The notes under the pieces were generated by a model. It saw only the letters and a program-made list of their open reading frames with translations. It had not been told where the DNA came from and did not search any database. A stretch of 18,298 nucleotides of DNA. Origin: Acanthamoeba lenticulata (lineage: Eukaryota; Discosea; Longamoebia; Acanthamoebidae). Positions 1-10,038 of this stretch are shown one piece after another. Position 1 is the stretch's first letter. Every line of letters starts with the position of its first letter. Made by a program: the position numbers and the translations under genes. The stretch covers positions 1-18,298 of the forward strand of contig NAVB01001101.1 in assembly GCA_002179805.1 (NCBI GenBank), written 5' to 3'.

Positions 1-2
1 TC

Positions 3-245
3 GAGGGCTCCTTCTACCGCACGCTCCCGCTGCCCCGCGGCGTCGAGGCCGGACAGATCCAGGCCAACTACAAGGACGGCGTGCTCGAAGTGCTCATCCC
101 CAAGCCTCCCGAGGCCACCAAGAGGCAGGCCATCGACATCAAGACTGGAGGGGGCAACCTGGAGACCACCTCCTCGACTTCCTCCTCCTCGACCTCGACT
201 GGCGGCCAGGACGTCCCCATCGGCGGCGCGAGGAGCCAGAAGTAG
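3..245 (+). CDS. Small heat-shock protein (Hsp20/alpha-crystallin), C-terminal part
   Basis: The reading frame enters from the left edge (first complete codon at position 3) and stops at TAG 243-245, giving 80 residues. The first ~47 match the end of an alpha-crystallin domain: the GSFYRTLPLPRGV strand, then the NYKDGVLEVLIPK block, which is the typical 'A-x-x-x-(D/N)-G-V-L-x-(V/I)-x-(I/V)-P-K' signature of Hsp20 proteins. The last ~30 residues are a Ser/Thr/Gly-rich tail without the usual I-x-I/V motif, except perhaps the short IDIK segment. Family members are ATP-independent chaperones that hold unfolded proteins as oligomers. The N-terminal arm and most of the domain lie outside the window. 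It converges with the histidine kinase gene. Confidence 0.85.
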   Translation, partial: EGSFYRTLPLPRGVEAGQIQANYKDGVLEVLIPKPPEATKRQAIDIKTGGGNLETTSSTSSSSTSTGGQDVPIGGARSQK

Positions 246-360
246 ACGCATCGGCTGGTGATTTCTTCAGCTCCTCCTTCGTTCTACGCACAACCCTTTG
301 GACTGCGTCTTCTTCATCACTTCTTCCTGCTCTTCTTGATCTCTGTGCATAGCTTTCACC

Positions 361-366
361 AATAAA
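361..366 (+). terminator. Poly(A) signal of the Hsp20 gene
   Basis: A canonical AATAAA lies 116 bp after the Hsp20 stop codon. It is only 45 bp before the stop codon of the convergent histidine kinase gene (411), so the 3' ends of the two transcripts probably meet or overlap. Otherwise 246-410 holds only 3' UTR-like sequence. Confidence 0.55.
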
Positions 367-410
367 CTTCTCTTTCGCTACATTTATGTTCAACCATGTC
401 ATCATCTTCA

Positions 411-3276
411 TCAAGAAGAGGGTCCTTGGCGGCGTCGAGCCAAATCGTCGAGCACGAGGGCCAGCTGGTCCAGGCTGAGGGGCTTGGTGAGGAAGCCCTC
501 CATTCCGACCTCGGCGCACCGACGTCGATCCTCGGCGCTCACCGAGCCCGTCACCGCCACCAGCGCCGGAGGCCGCCTCGGCGGATGAAGGAGGAGGTCC
601 TCCGTCTCCTGCCCAGCGGCCCACAGCCGCGCGAGGGCCGCCGCCGTCTGGAGGCCGTCCATCCCGGCCAAGTGGAGGTCGAGGAAGATCACATCGAAGC
701 TCGACGCCTCGTCGTCCTCGTCATCGTTGTCATCACCGCGCTCGCTGGAAGACTCAGACGATGGCGACAGCTGACGGCGACGGCGGGCGAGATGGTCGCG
801 CACGAGGGCGAGGGCTTCCTCGCCGCTGGCCCGGGTGACGACGGCGTCGCAGCCGAGGCCCTGGAGGAGCCTGGCGATGACCTTGCGGTTGATGAGGTTG
901 TCGTCCACCGCCAGCATGCGCCACCGGCGCCACACCTGCGACTGCTCGCTCCGGCTCTCCCTCTGTCCGTCCCGAGCAGCGATCGCGGCAGCGGAAGAGG
1001 CCAGTGCCGGCATCGACCCCGAGGCCGTGGTGGTGGCGGCGTCGGAGATGGGGATGGAGAAGTAGAAGGTGGAGCCCCGGCCCTCCTCGCTGTCGAGCCA
1101 GATCTTGCCGCCCATCAGGCTCACGAGCCGCTGGCACAGGGCAAGCCCGAGTCCGATCCCGCCGTAGCGCCTGGTGCAGCGCAACGCGTGAGTCACAACC
1201 CCTTGATCAAAAAGAAGAAGAAAAAGAATAGGAAGCGTACCGCGTCGTGGAGGAGTCCACCTGCGAGAAGCTGTTGAAGATCAGCGCCCACTTCTCCTTT
1301 GGGATACCGATGCCTGAATATTTCGAAAAGAATTAAGAAAGAAATGTAAAACAGAATCATTTAAAAATAAAAAGGAAAAAAGGATAAATACCTGTGTCGG
1401 TGATGGTGAAGAGGAGCGCGCGGTCGGGGGCGGGCATCGTGCCGCCATCGGCGTCGTCGCGTGCGTGACTCGACGTCGGCGAGGCCGGCGGGGAGACCTC
1501 GGGCGACGTCAGCGGCGTCGTCGCCGCGGTGGCGAGCAGGGCCATGGCCGTGGCCGATGGCGGCTGGGCGTCGACGGGCAAGGTGGAGACGGTGATGGTG
1601 ATGAACCCGGTCTCGGGGGTGAACTTGATGCTGTTGTGGGCGATGTTGAACAGGATCTGCTTGATCTTCTTCTCGTCCGCGTGGATGGTGCGCGGCACGT
1701 CGCTGTCCACGCGGTAGCTGAGGTGAGGCCGCTTCTCGCTGGTGCGCCGCAGGAGCGAGAGGACGTTGTGCAGGGCCTCCTCCACGACAAACGTCGTCGC
1801 GTCGATGTCCAGCTTGCCCGACTCGATCTTGGAAAAGTCGAGCACGCCGTTGAGCATGGCCAGCAGGTGCTGGCTCGAGAGGTCGACCGACTCGACGTAG
1901 TCCTTTTGCTCCGAGCTCAGAGGCGTCTGGGCCAGCAGCTTGCTCATGCACACGATCCCGTTCAGCGGAGTCCCTGTTGTCGTTTGTTGTCGTTGATGGT
2001 GTCGTTGGCGGCGGTGTTGCGACGGCGCGCAGCGTGAGAAAGGCGCGGCAACGCGGTTGGTGCAGAGGGCGGCAAGGGCGTACGGATTTCATGGGAAATG
2101 ACCGCCAAGAACTCGGACTTGGCACGGGCCAGGCCCTCCGCGATCCGCTTGGCGCGCTCCACCTTCTCGCGCTCCTCGATCTCGCTGTTCAGTGTCATCA
2201 TCGTTATCATCATCATCGCCATAAGCAAGGAGAGCGTTGTACAAGAAGAGGAAGAGGAGGAGGAGGAGGAGGAGGAAAAGAGGACATACCGCTTGAGCTT
2301 CTCGTTCATGCGGACGAGCTCGCGGGTCTTGCCCTGCAGCTTGAGCTGCATGCGGCGCCACTGGGCGAGGTTCTGTAACCAGTTCTGCAACTTGCAGCTC
2401 GACAGGTCGGCCACTGGCCACCATGACACGGCGATGTAGTGTCAGAGAAAGTCGGTCTCTACGTTCTTGGCCAGGCCACGAGTTCTTCTTCTTCTTCTTC
2501 TTCTTCTTCGAGGAGTAGCGAAAGAGGCTGTAGAACAAGTACCATCGATGCATTGGTTGAGCGGGAGGAAGTAAAAGTTGGCGAGCTTGTCTGAGCCGCG
2601 CCACACCAGCGGATGCGAGTAGAGCAAGATTTGTATCCGTTCAGCGGGCCATATGCGCGTATCGTAGACGCAGAGGCCCACTGCAAGCGTGCTCTTGTAG
2701 AAGTTGCACAGGTCCTCGCCCGCCTCGTAGTCGAAGAACTGTTCGCTTCCTGCTTCGTTCATCAGAACATGTCGTGTAGAGAGTGAAGAGAAAGGCCAGG
2801 AGGGACACACCAGGGATGGGGTCGGTGATGCACCAGGACGTCTCGGCAGCGATGCGCAGTCGTGTGAAGCCACGCTGCACGGCATTCCTGGCCCTCAGGT
2901 AGAGGTCCTCAATCTGGGCTTTCGGGTTGAAGGAACCGTTGGGACCGTAGAGGTTCAAAGGGTCTTTGATGCTGATCCGTTGTGCCTCTTGCAAGGCAGC
3001 AACGTCGAAGCCGTAGCTCTCCAAAGCCCTCGACACCAAACCAACGTTTTGAGCTGAAGGGAAGAGGGTTACGTATTCGTTGCGGCTCAGTCCCTCCGCA
3101 AAGAAGCTGCCGATCATCTGGCAGTACTCCTCATCGGATGAGAAGATGCCACAGTAGTGGTTGCCATGTGCTTTATGAGTGTTTGCTTCTTCTCCCTGGG
3201 AGCATGCATTGGTGGCGGCCAAATCACTAGCTTGGGATTCGGCGCAGTGCCTGGCATGCCCAACATCAAGTACCAT
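411..3276 (-). CDS. Hybrid histidine kinase: MEDS sensor, HisKA, HATPase, receiver
   Basis: Seven exons: 3276-2811, 2749-2543, 2413-2290, 2184-2084, 1973-1392, 1313-1241, 1170-411. All introns are GT-AG and keep frame, giving about 770 aa. Residues ~38-225 match the MEDS (DcmR-type) sensory domain, starting with [13 protein letters not shown] charged coiled coil follows. HisKA has the phospho-acceptor His297 in [11 protein letters not shown]. The HATPase domain has the N box (NIAHNSIKF, ~409-417), the G1 box DTGIGIP (rebuilt across an intron) and [12 protein letters not shown]. The receiver has VDDN and the phospho-acceptor Asp682 in [11 protein letters not shown], and ends with FLTKPL. No membrane segment is visible, so it is probably soluble. 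It likely autophosphorylates and passes phosphate to its own receiver, then to an HPt protein. The frame is open upstream, so Met at 3321 (15 residues longer) is an alternative start. Confidence 0.9.
2243..2278 (+). repeat. GGA/GAA-rich microsatellite in an intron
   Basis: A purine-rich triplet run (mostly GGA/GAG units) lies inside the kinase intron 2289-2185. On the transcribed strand it is a pyrimidine tract (CCT/TCC). An ATC-rich stretch follows immediately, so most of this intron is simple sequence. Confidence 0.75.
2483..2509 (+). repeat. (TTC)9 microsatellite in an intron
   Basis: Nine perfect TTC units lie inside kinase intron 2542-2414. Read on the gene strand it is a GAA tract, so it does not act as the polypyrimidine tract of that intron. 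Confidence 0.85.
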
Positions 3277-3505
3277 AAAACGAAATAAAAATATATTTTC
3301 CACTACTGAAACATTGTGCATGGCCAGGCACAAGAGGAAGGACGTACATTGTGGGTCAAGGTTGAGGTTCGCGTCGGCCCTCACTTGCAAGACCCACTTT
3401 TCTCCCTCAAAATAAAAGAGACACCCGGCAAACTCCAGATGAACTAAGAAATGCGGGCAATGAGATAAAGAAATTGAAAAAAAAAGAAAAAAAGTGTTGC
3501 CTTCG

Positions 3506-5475
3506 CTACAGGAGCTTGTCGTCCGCGGAATCGTCGTCATCAGGGGGCAGCTTGCGGCTGCTCGTCGTGCGCGAGCCGTTGCCGGCAGGCACCAGGCTGC
3601 GCTGCGAGCGTTCGCGAAGGGCTCGGGCCTTCCTGTGCCACAACGTGCGGTCGGCGCCGCCCGGGCTCGCCTGGCCAGGGCGCGGCGAGGCGGCTTGCCT
3701 CGGGCTGTTGCGCGCAGCGGCGCCCTCGATGGCCGCGAGCATGCGGTCGTGCGACGTCAGCGGCACGGGGATGTCGCCCGAGCGCGTAGAGGCCCACGAG
3801 TAGGACTTGCCCAAGCTGGGCCGTCGGCCCTGAGTCTGGGCCTGGCGTTGGCGTCGGGTCTCTTCGATGCGCTCTTGCACCTTGCGATGCCGCTCACGCT
3901 CCTGCCACCGGCGGACCCGCTGGGGCTCCTCTTCTTCTTCCTTCTCGCGGCCTTCATCGCTGAAGCCTTCCTCATCGGAATCGACGAGTTGCTGCACGAA
4001 TCGGCCGACTAGCTTTGCGCCACCCTTGGCCGCGCTGATGCCGATGCTGTCCAGGCTGGCGCTCATCTCTCCCTCGTCGGCCGGCGTCTTCTTGGTACTG
4101 CCTCGAGGCGTCACTGCGCTCTGCGCCTTTTCCGGTCGAACTTTGGCACGCTTCGTGAGGACCTCAGCCACGACCTCGCCTTTCTGGTTGGCCGCCTTCT
4201 TGCCTCGGCCTGGCTCAGCGCGCTTCTTGTCGTAGTCCTCCTTCTTCGCTGCCGAGCGTACAGAGTCCTGGGCCTTGGGCTTGGTACGTGTAGCGGCGTT
4301 TCGGCTCGCACCCTCGCCCAGCAGGCGGCGGCGCAGCTCCTGCTCCTCTGCGTCGTCGTCCTCATCCAGGACCTCTTCTTCGTCATCCCCCTTCTGATTG
4401 CCACTCGTGCGCTTGGAACGGAAGCCAACGCGTTCCTCGGTGCCGCGACGTCGTTGCGCTGCGCGCTCGAGGAAGCTGTCGATGGCGGCGTTCTCGGCTT
4501 TGGCCGCCTGAATCTGTCGCTGCTTCTCCTTCTCAGTTTCCTCCTTCTGCAGCTCAGCCATCATGGACGCCTTCTTGGCCTCCAACTTGGCCCGATACTG
4601 AACATAAAACGAAAGGAAGTCAGTGTGAGCGACAGAGGCCACAATAGAAGCATGTGTGAAAGTGGGCAGACCTTTTCGCGAATGCCAAGACCACTGCGAA
4701 CGCTCACCTCTGCCTTCTCCATCTTGTCGCCTGGAGTGCTCTGCGAGCGCTTGAGCAGCAGCTGCTCCTGCTTCTTGCGCTGGCGTTTATCCTCCAAACG
4801 CTCCTCATCGATTTCACCTTCCGAGGCTGAGTTCTCCTTGTCCTTTGCATCATCCTCGTCCTCACCGTCGTCGCCCAACAGCTTGCGTCGTTGGCGGCGC
4901 GCTGCGTCAAGCTCGCTCTGGCGCTGGCGCTCGATCTCCTCACGGCGTCTACGCTCCTTCTCCTGAAACTTGCCGCCACCAATTTCCCGCTCTTTCCTCT
5001 CCTCCTCTTCGTCTTTCTCTTTCTTCTTCTGCCTTGATTTCTGCTTTGCCTCTGCGTCAGAATCAGAGTCGCTAGCCGCGGCACGCCTGTCCTTCTTGCG
5101 GGGCGATAGCTCATCATCGTCCTTGCCGCTCTTGTTCTTCTTCTTTCGCTTGGGGAAGATGTTGCGTACGCCCTTGAAGAAGCGATTGATCTTTGACTTC
5201 TTGCGGGCCTCCTCGTACTGGTCCACGGTATCGGTGGTCTTGCCCACAAACGCCTTGACGTTCTTCACAAGTGAGTCCTCATCCTGAGTCAGGCGTCCTC
5301 GTCGGTCGAGGGCGGTTGAGGTTTTGGGGCTCAGGGCAAGGCGTTTGTTGGTGCTTGTGCGCGCCACGACAAGCTGCTTGCTCCGGCTGCTCCCCTCCTC
5401 TGCCTCATCGTCCCACTTGCCCATGGTCTTCCCCATCTGGCCCAGCCCTCGTGCGAGAGACTTGTTCTTCTCCAT
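3506..5475 (-). CDS. Highly charged coiled-coil protein of unknown function
   Basis: Two exons, 5475-4708 and 4597-3506, are joined by a 110-nt GT-AG intron at phase 0, giving about 619 aa. I do not recognise a family. The N-terminus (GLGQMGKTMGKWDDEAEEG) is followed by lysine-rich nuclear-localisation-like clusters (~residues 108-116, KRKKKNKSGK region), a Ser/Asp acidic patch (SDSDSDAEAK), and long Glu/Arg/Lys heptad-like stretches that should form coiled coils on both sides of the splice junction. Exon 2 adds acidic EEEVLDEDDDAEE, a Ser/Pro/Arg-rich stretch, and a C-terminal acidic DDDDSADDK. No transmembrane segment or catalytic motif is visible. Composition suggests a scaffold, cytoskeletal or nucleic-acid-associated protein, but that is only a guess. 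It lies 229 bp upstream of the kinase gene on the same strand. Confidence 0.75.
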
Positions 5476-5865
5476 CCAACTTGCTCTCTTCTTCTACTTG
5501 TGCTGATGTTGATGTGTGAAGCAGGGATGCACGCTAGACTGTGTGTATGTGTGTGCCTTTTCCGTCCCCTTCCTCTCTGCCTCGTGCTATGTCGAAGTTG
5601 GCCCGCGGATGGTCGTCTGTCTTCTTGTCCATCGACCCGGTTCCGCCGTCCTGTCGGGATTCCACGCGCGTTCAAAACCGTCACGTTCCACGGGCGCGGC
5701 GGCAAACACCTGTTGGCCCAAAGGTCGCGCTTCGGCCTGAACGGGCCGAATGCAGAACGCGCGCATCTCTTGTTTCTTCTTCTTCTTATTCGCCTCCAAC
5801 CCCCAAAAGGGGCCGAACGGGCCTTTTACATGTTGTTGTTGTTGAACGTGTCTTGTTCATCTTCT
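5476..5865. other. Intergenic stretch, about 390 bp
   Basis: This should hold the promoter and 5' UTR of the charged coiled-coil gene (reading left from 5475) and the 3' UTR of PIG-A. I see a short GTT run near 5831-5842. I find no AATAAA on the minus strand after the PIG-A stop, no TATA box and no RNA gene. Open frames here look like chance. Confidence 0.5.
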
Positions 5866-8160
5866 CTACTCGTGCTTGAGCTTGCCCGCGTCGGGCGTGG
5901 TGTAGATCCAGGGCGAGGACGGAGAAGATGATGAGGAAGACGAGGAAGTTGTGGTGGTGTTGCCAGCGCTCGGTGGAAAGGGAACGGCGCGGTCAATCTC
6001 GGCAGAGGGGTAGAACCACTCAAACACCATCCACAGGAGGAAGGTCACGATCCAGCCCGTCACCATGATCTTCCCGCACCACCAGCCCGTCCCGTGCAGC
6101 CTGTGTGCGATGATGGGAATGAAGACCAAGAAGAGGATGAGCGACAAGAGCAACAAGATGAGGAGGAGAGGGAAGGGGAGAAGGAAGAGAGGAAATCAAC
6201 CGTTTGATGCGGTCGAGGGCCGATCGCGTGGGCGTGTTGGCGATCGAGTCGTAGACGCGCTCGGTGCGGGCGGTGACGTTCATCCAGCTGTACATGCGCC
6301 CGATCTGCGCGTTGAAGTCGTAGAAGGCCGCGTCCGGCCGCCCGCGCGCCAGCGGGATCACCTCGGCCAGCGCCTCGGCAATGTCTGCCCCCCCCGCCCC
6401 CCCAGTGAATCACCCCAGCACCACCATCATCAAGGTGGCTGTCGGTACCGCTGGGCTTGGGGTCGGCCAGCCTGCCAGTAATGGTGATGAAGATGATGAA
6501 GTGGAGGAAGAAGGTGAGCCATGTTGGTGTAAGAAAGAAGAGGAGGAAGAGGAGGAGTACCGCAGCATGTGGGGCGGCAGGACTTCGGGGACGCCGCCGA
6601 CCTTGGTTGACACGACCAAGAGGCCGCACGAAGCGGCCTCCACGATGGCGATACAGAAGGCCTCCGTCAGCGAGCAGTTGACAAACACGTCGCCCCGCGT
6701 CAGAACCTCCCGCACCTATGCCGTGGTGGTGGATGGTGTTGGTGATGTTAAGATCAACCAACGAATAACCAGAAATCGAACAGAAGACGTACGCGGTCGT
6801 GCTTGAGGTTGCCCAGCATCTCGACGCGGTCGTGCAACTGGTGACGCTCGCGCATCTCCTCCAGGTCGAGCCGCTTGGGGCCATCGCCACCTGTCTCATG
6901 CCAAAAATGCGAGCTTCGCGTGAGCGAGCAGTCACATAGGAGAGATGTGTGTGGCGCATTGCGTCGAACCGATGAGCCAATGGACGTCGGGGAAGCGGCG
7001 ACAGATGTCGGGGATGACGTCAACCAAGAGGTCTACGCCCTTGCGGTAGACCAGCCGGCTGATGACCACGATCGTCACTGCCCAGAAGAAATCAAGCGAT
7101 AAATATGTAAATAAATAAAAATAAAAATAAAAATAGAATAGAAAAGAAAAAGAGAAATACGTTTGCCAGGTGTGCGGTTCGAGGGTTCGGGCACAAAGGC
7201 CTTGCTGTCAACCGCGTTGGGGATGACCGACACGCCCGATGGATGGATCTGGGCCCGCAGCACTGTGTTCTCCTTGCTAAGAGGGCTCGAAGTCAACCGA
7301 CAGAGAAGCTCCTCTGAGCGTCGAGGAGTCACTTCACGGCGTACCTGGTGTTGGAGACGCAGATGACGTGGTTTACGTTGGAGAAGACGATCTTGAGGAG
7401 TTTGTTCATGTGGATGCTGCTGGCGTCAGCAAAGCCAAAGAGGGAGTGGTCGGTGAAGACTGACGGGCGGCCCACCACCGCCGAGTGCAGCAGCGCCTCG
7501 AGCGCAAACGTTGAGAAGGCCTGCAGGTCAAGTCAGTGCTTGCCCCAAGCCTGGTCAAGAGCTCGAAGTGGAGCACACCTGATGAGAGTGGACGATGTCG
7601 ATTTGCTCGCGTAGCAGGATGTAGCGGAAGAAGGGGAAAGTGAGGAGGATGCTGGGCAGCGTATTCTGGAGTACGATTGGGATGTGCGGCAAGTAGTAGA
7701 CCTGAGCCACAACACGCAGGTAGTGCAGGTCAGGCTTTACACGATGGCAATGGTGAATGATGGGGCGAGGCACCTTGACGCCGCTCGAGAGGTAGCGCAC
7801 ACCCTCTCTCTTGCCGTAGCTGTGCGTTACGATCACCACCTTCGCAACGTACACGTGGCCGTCAGTACGCGAGGAAGGAGGGGGTGGCGCAGAGGAGGGA
7901 AGCACCTTGTGCCCACGCAATACGAGACAAGAGGCCACCTGGTAGAGGTGGTTCTCCACGCCTCCCATGTTGGGGTAAAAGAAATCGCAAAACATGGCCA
8001 CGTTGTAAAATCTCTTCCTCGGTGCACCCGTTACCACATGCGGCTGCTCGTGCTGCTGGTGCCGCGCGGGTGGCGGCTCTGCATGGTGGAGGTAAAGTTC
8101 TTCATCTTGCAATCCCTCTCCAGCGGCAGCACTTGCCGCTGGTGTGGCGTGCAACTCCAT
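5866..8160 (-). CDS. PIGA: PIG-A, GPI-GlcNAc transferase catalytic subunit
   Basis: Eleven exons: 8160-7906, 7839-7774, 7701-7579, 7520-7345, 7276-7161, 7077-6970, 6890-6793, 6715-6561, 6471-6449, 6384-6201, 6100-5866. The product is about 512 aa (human PIG-A is 484). It transfers GlcNAc from UDP-GlcNAc to phosphatidylinositol on the cytosolic face of the ER, the first step of GPI-anchor synthesis. Diagnostic blocks are [64 protein letters not shown] and the GT4 E-x7-E pair E332/E340 in [16 protein letters not shown]. One membrane segment (~446-465) near the C-terminus fits the family's ER anchor, followed by a short Ser/Thr-rich tail. The N-terminal ~50 residues are a low-conservation extension. 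Exon 9 is only 23 nt. It shares an 81-bp gap with the p44 gene. Confidence 0.93.
6385..6404 (-). other. G-tract at the 3' end of PIG-A intron 9
   Basis: On the gene strand the intron ends with seven G, one C, eight G, then CAG. A polypyrimidine tract would be expected there. With a GGGG run about 9 nt upstream it could form a G-quadruplex next to the acceptor of exon 10. Confidence 0.6.
7110..7140 (+). repeat. A-rich (TAAAAA)-type run in a PIG-A intron
   Basis: An AT-rich simple repeat lies in PIG-A intron 5 (7160-7078). On the gene strand it is T-rich and leads toward the acceptor at 7078, so it may serve as the polypyrimidine tract. Confidence 0.7.
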
Positions 8161-8241
8161 GGATGCAGGTCAGACTTTTGTGGCTTGTCTCGGTGGTTGT
8201 TTTTCTGATCTTTTCTTCGAGGAAAAGAACAAAAGACCAAG
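8161..8241. promoter_or_regulatory. Compact bidirectional promoter, PIG-A / TFIIH p44
   Basis: Only 81 bp separate the two divergent start codons. It must hold the start sites and 5' UTRs of both genes. No TATA box is evident; there are T-rich and AAAGAACAAAAG-type stretches. Both starts are supported by conserved downstream protein, although short upstream exons cannot be excluded. Confidence 0.5.
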
Positions 8242-10038
8242 ATGGAACTCGATGGCGAAAGGCGAAGAGGCTGGGCCCCGGACGAGGACGACGAGGACGA
8301 AGGCGACGCGCGGTTAGCGTGGGAGCGCGACTACGAGCGCACGTGGGAGGTGGTTCAGGAAGATGCAACCGGAGCACTCGACACGCACGCCCTCCTGCAC
8401 TCACAGCAACGAAGGCGCAGGTTTGCTCCTCTATCTTTCTTGTCGTTGTGCTGCGCGATTGCTCAGCATTTAATCTCTCATGCACGTGTGATTTGCCTCA
8501 TCATGGCAGGGCGGAGCGTCAACTGCAGTTGGGGGCGGCCGCAGGCGGGCAGGTGGTGCGACGCGGGATGCAAAGGCACCTCTTCCTCGTGGTCGACCTC
8601 TCGCAGGCCATGGACGACACGCTCGACATGAAGCCCTCGCGCCTCGCCGTCACCCTCAAGATCGTCGAGGTTTGTTCCGTGTTCCAACTACTCACTCGCC
8701 ACTCGCGACTCACGCGCCTGTGGGCGGACGGGCGGGCGCGTGAAGTCGTTCATCAGAGAATACTTTGAGCAGAACCCGATCGCCCAGCTGGGCGTCATCG
8801 TCATGCGCAACGGCGGCGCCGAGAAGCTGTCCGAGCTGGGCGGCAACCCGGCGCGCCACATCGGCGTGCTCAAGGACAACGCCTCCACGGGCGGCTCGGC
8901 GTCGCTGCAGCTCGCCCTCGAGGAGGCCTACTCGTCCCTCTGGTACGCCATGCCATGCCAGGCCAGGCCATGGCTCACGACGTGATGCCCGACAGTAACG
9001 TTGCTGACGGTCCCGCGTGATATGTTGCAGCCATGTGCCCAAGTACGGCAGCCGAGAGATGGTGGTCCTCTTTGCGGCCTTGGCCACGTGCGATCCCACC
9101 GACATCAAGCCCGCCATCGCCAAGCTCAAGGTTCCTCTTGGAGCGCGCCCTCCGCTCCCAGCAAAGCCTCACGCAGACGTTTGACCTTCCCAACGCGGCG
9201 CGCAGAGAGACGCCATCCGCTGCTCGATCGTTGGGCTCTCGGCCGAGATCCACATCTGCCGCGTGCTCACTGAGTCCACCGATGTACGTCGTGCCGCCGT
9301 CCTGCGCAAAGGAGGCCAAAGTCCGCCGCACAAGAGAGGCCGCTCTGATAACAATAATGACCCCGTAGGGCACCTACGGCGTGGCCCTGCACGAGGGCCA
9401 CTACCGCCAGCTGGTGTTTGCGCACGTCTCGCCCCCGCCGGCCCAGCCCCAGCAGGTCGAGGCCTCGCTCATACGCATGGGCTTCCCAAAGCGCAAGCTC
9501 GACGACTACCCGTCCTTCTGCGCCTGGTGCGCGCCGCCGCTGCCCCGCGCAAGGAGGCGATCCCAACACGAAGCTGACTTGATGTGTTGCGCAGCCACAA
9601 GGCCCTCAAGCGCGAGGGCTACGTGTGCCCGCAGTGCGCGGCCAAGTGCTGCGAGCTGCCGACTGAGTGCCACGTGTGCGGCATCACGCTGGTCTCATCG
9701 TCGCACCTGGCCCGGTCCTACCACCATCTCTTCCCACTTCCCCTCTTCCGGGCCGTCTCGCTCGGTCCCTCGTACGCGTTACCATCATCGTTGTCGTCCT
9801 TCTGCTCATGAAGAAGGAGAAGGAGAAGGAGAAGAACCTCACAGAGCACCTGTGCAGGGATTTCGCCAATTGTTTTGGCTGCCAGAAGCGGGTCAGAGGC
9901 GGCACGGCTGCCACCGGCGGCGGAGCCGAAGTCTACGAGTGCCCGCGATGTCACCAGTGCTTCTGCTACGACTGCGATGTGCTGGCGCACGACCTCCTGC
10001 ACACCTGCTGTGGCTGCGAAGCCTGCCTCCCCGCCTGA
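8242..10038 (+). CDS. GTF2H2: TFIIH core subunit p44 (SSL1/GTF2H2)
   Basis: Eight exons: 8242-8420, 8510-8669, 8746-8942, 9031-9130, 9206-9283, 9369-9526, 9595-9754, 9835-10038. The product is about 411 aa (human 395). p44 binds and stimulates the XPD helicase in TFIIH, for transcription initiation and nucleotide-excision repair. A von Willebrand A-like domain (~70-265) contains [36 protein letters not shown] and [14 protein letters not shown], then HVSPPPA and SLIRMGFP. Zinc motifs follow (CPQC, CHVC, then [11 protein letters not shown]), ending in a RING-like C-terminal finger ([22 protein letters not shown]). Exon 8 start is uncertain: several in-frame AG acceptors lie at 9813-9834. I chose 9835 because it best matches family length. 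Donor 7 (GTCTCG at 9755) is weak but is the only in-phase choice. Confidence 0.93.

Noticed and set aside
396..1277. Long plus-strand open frame (293 codons)
   Set aside because: It lies opposite the conserved receiver and HATPase coding exons of the kinase; high GC leaves the opposite strand open by chance.
2414..2460. Kinase exon extended upstream to include the VETDFL and HYIAVSWWP segments
   Set aside because: An in-frame TGA separates them. The acceptor at 2414 gives the correct phase with the NQCID exon.
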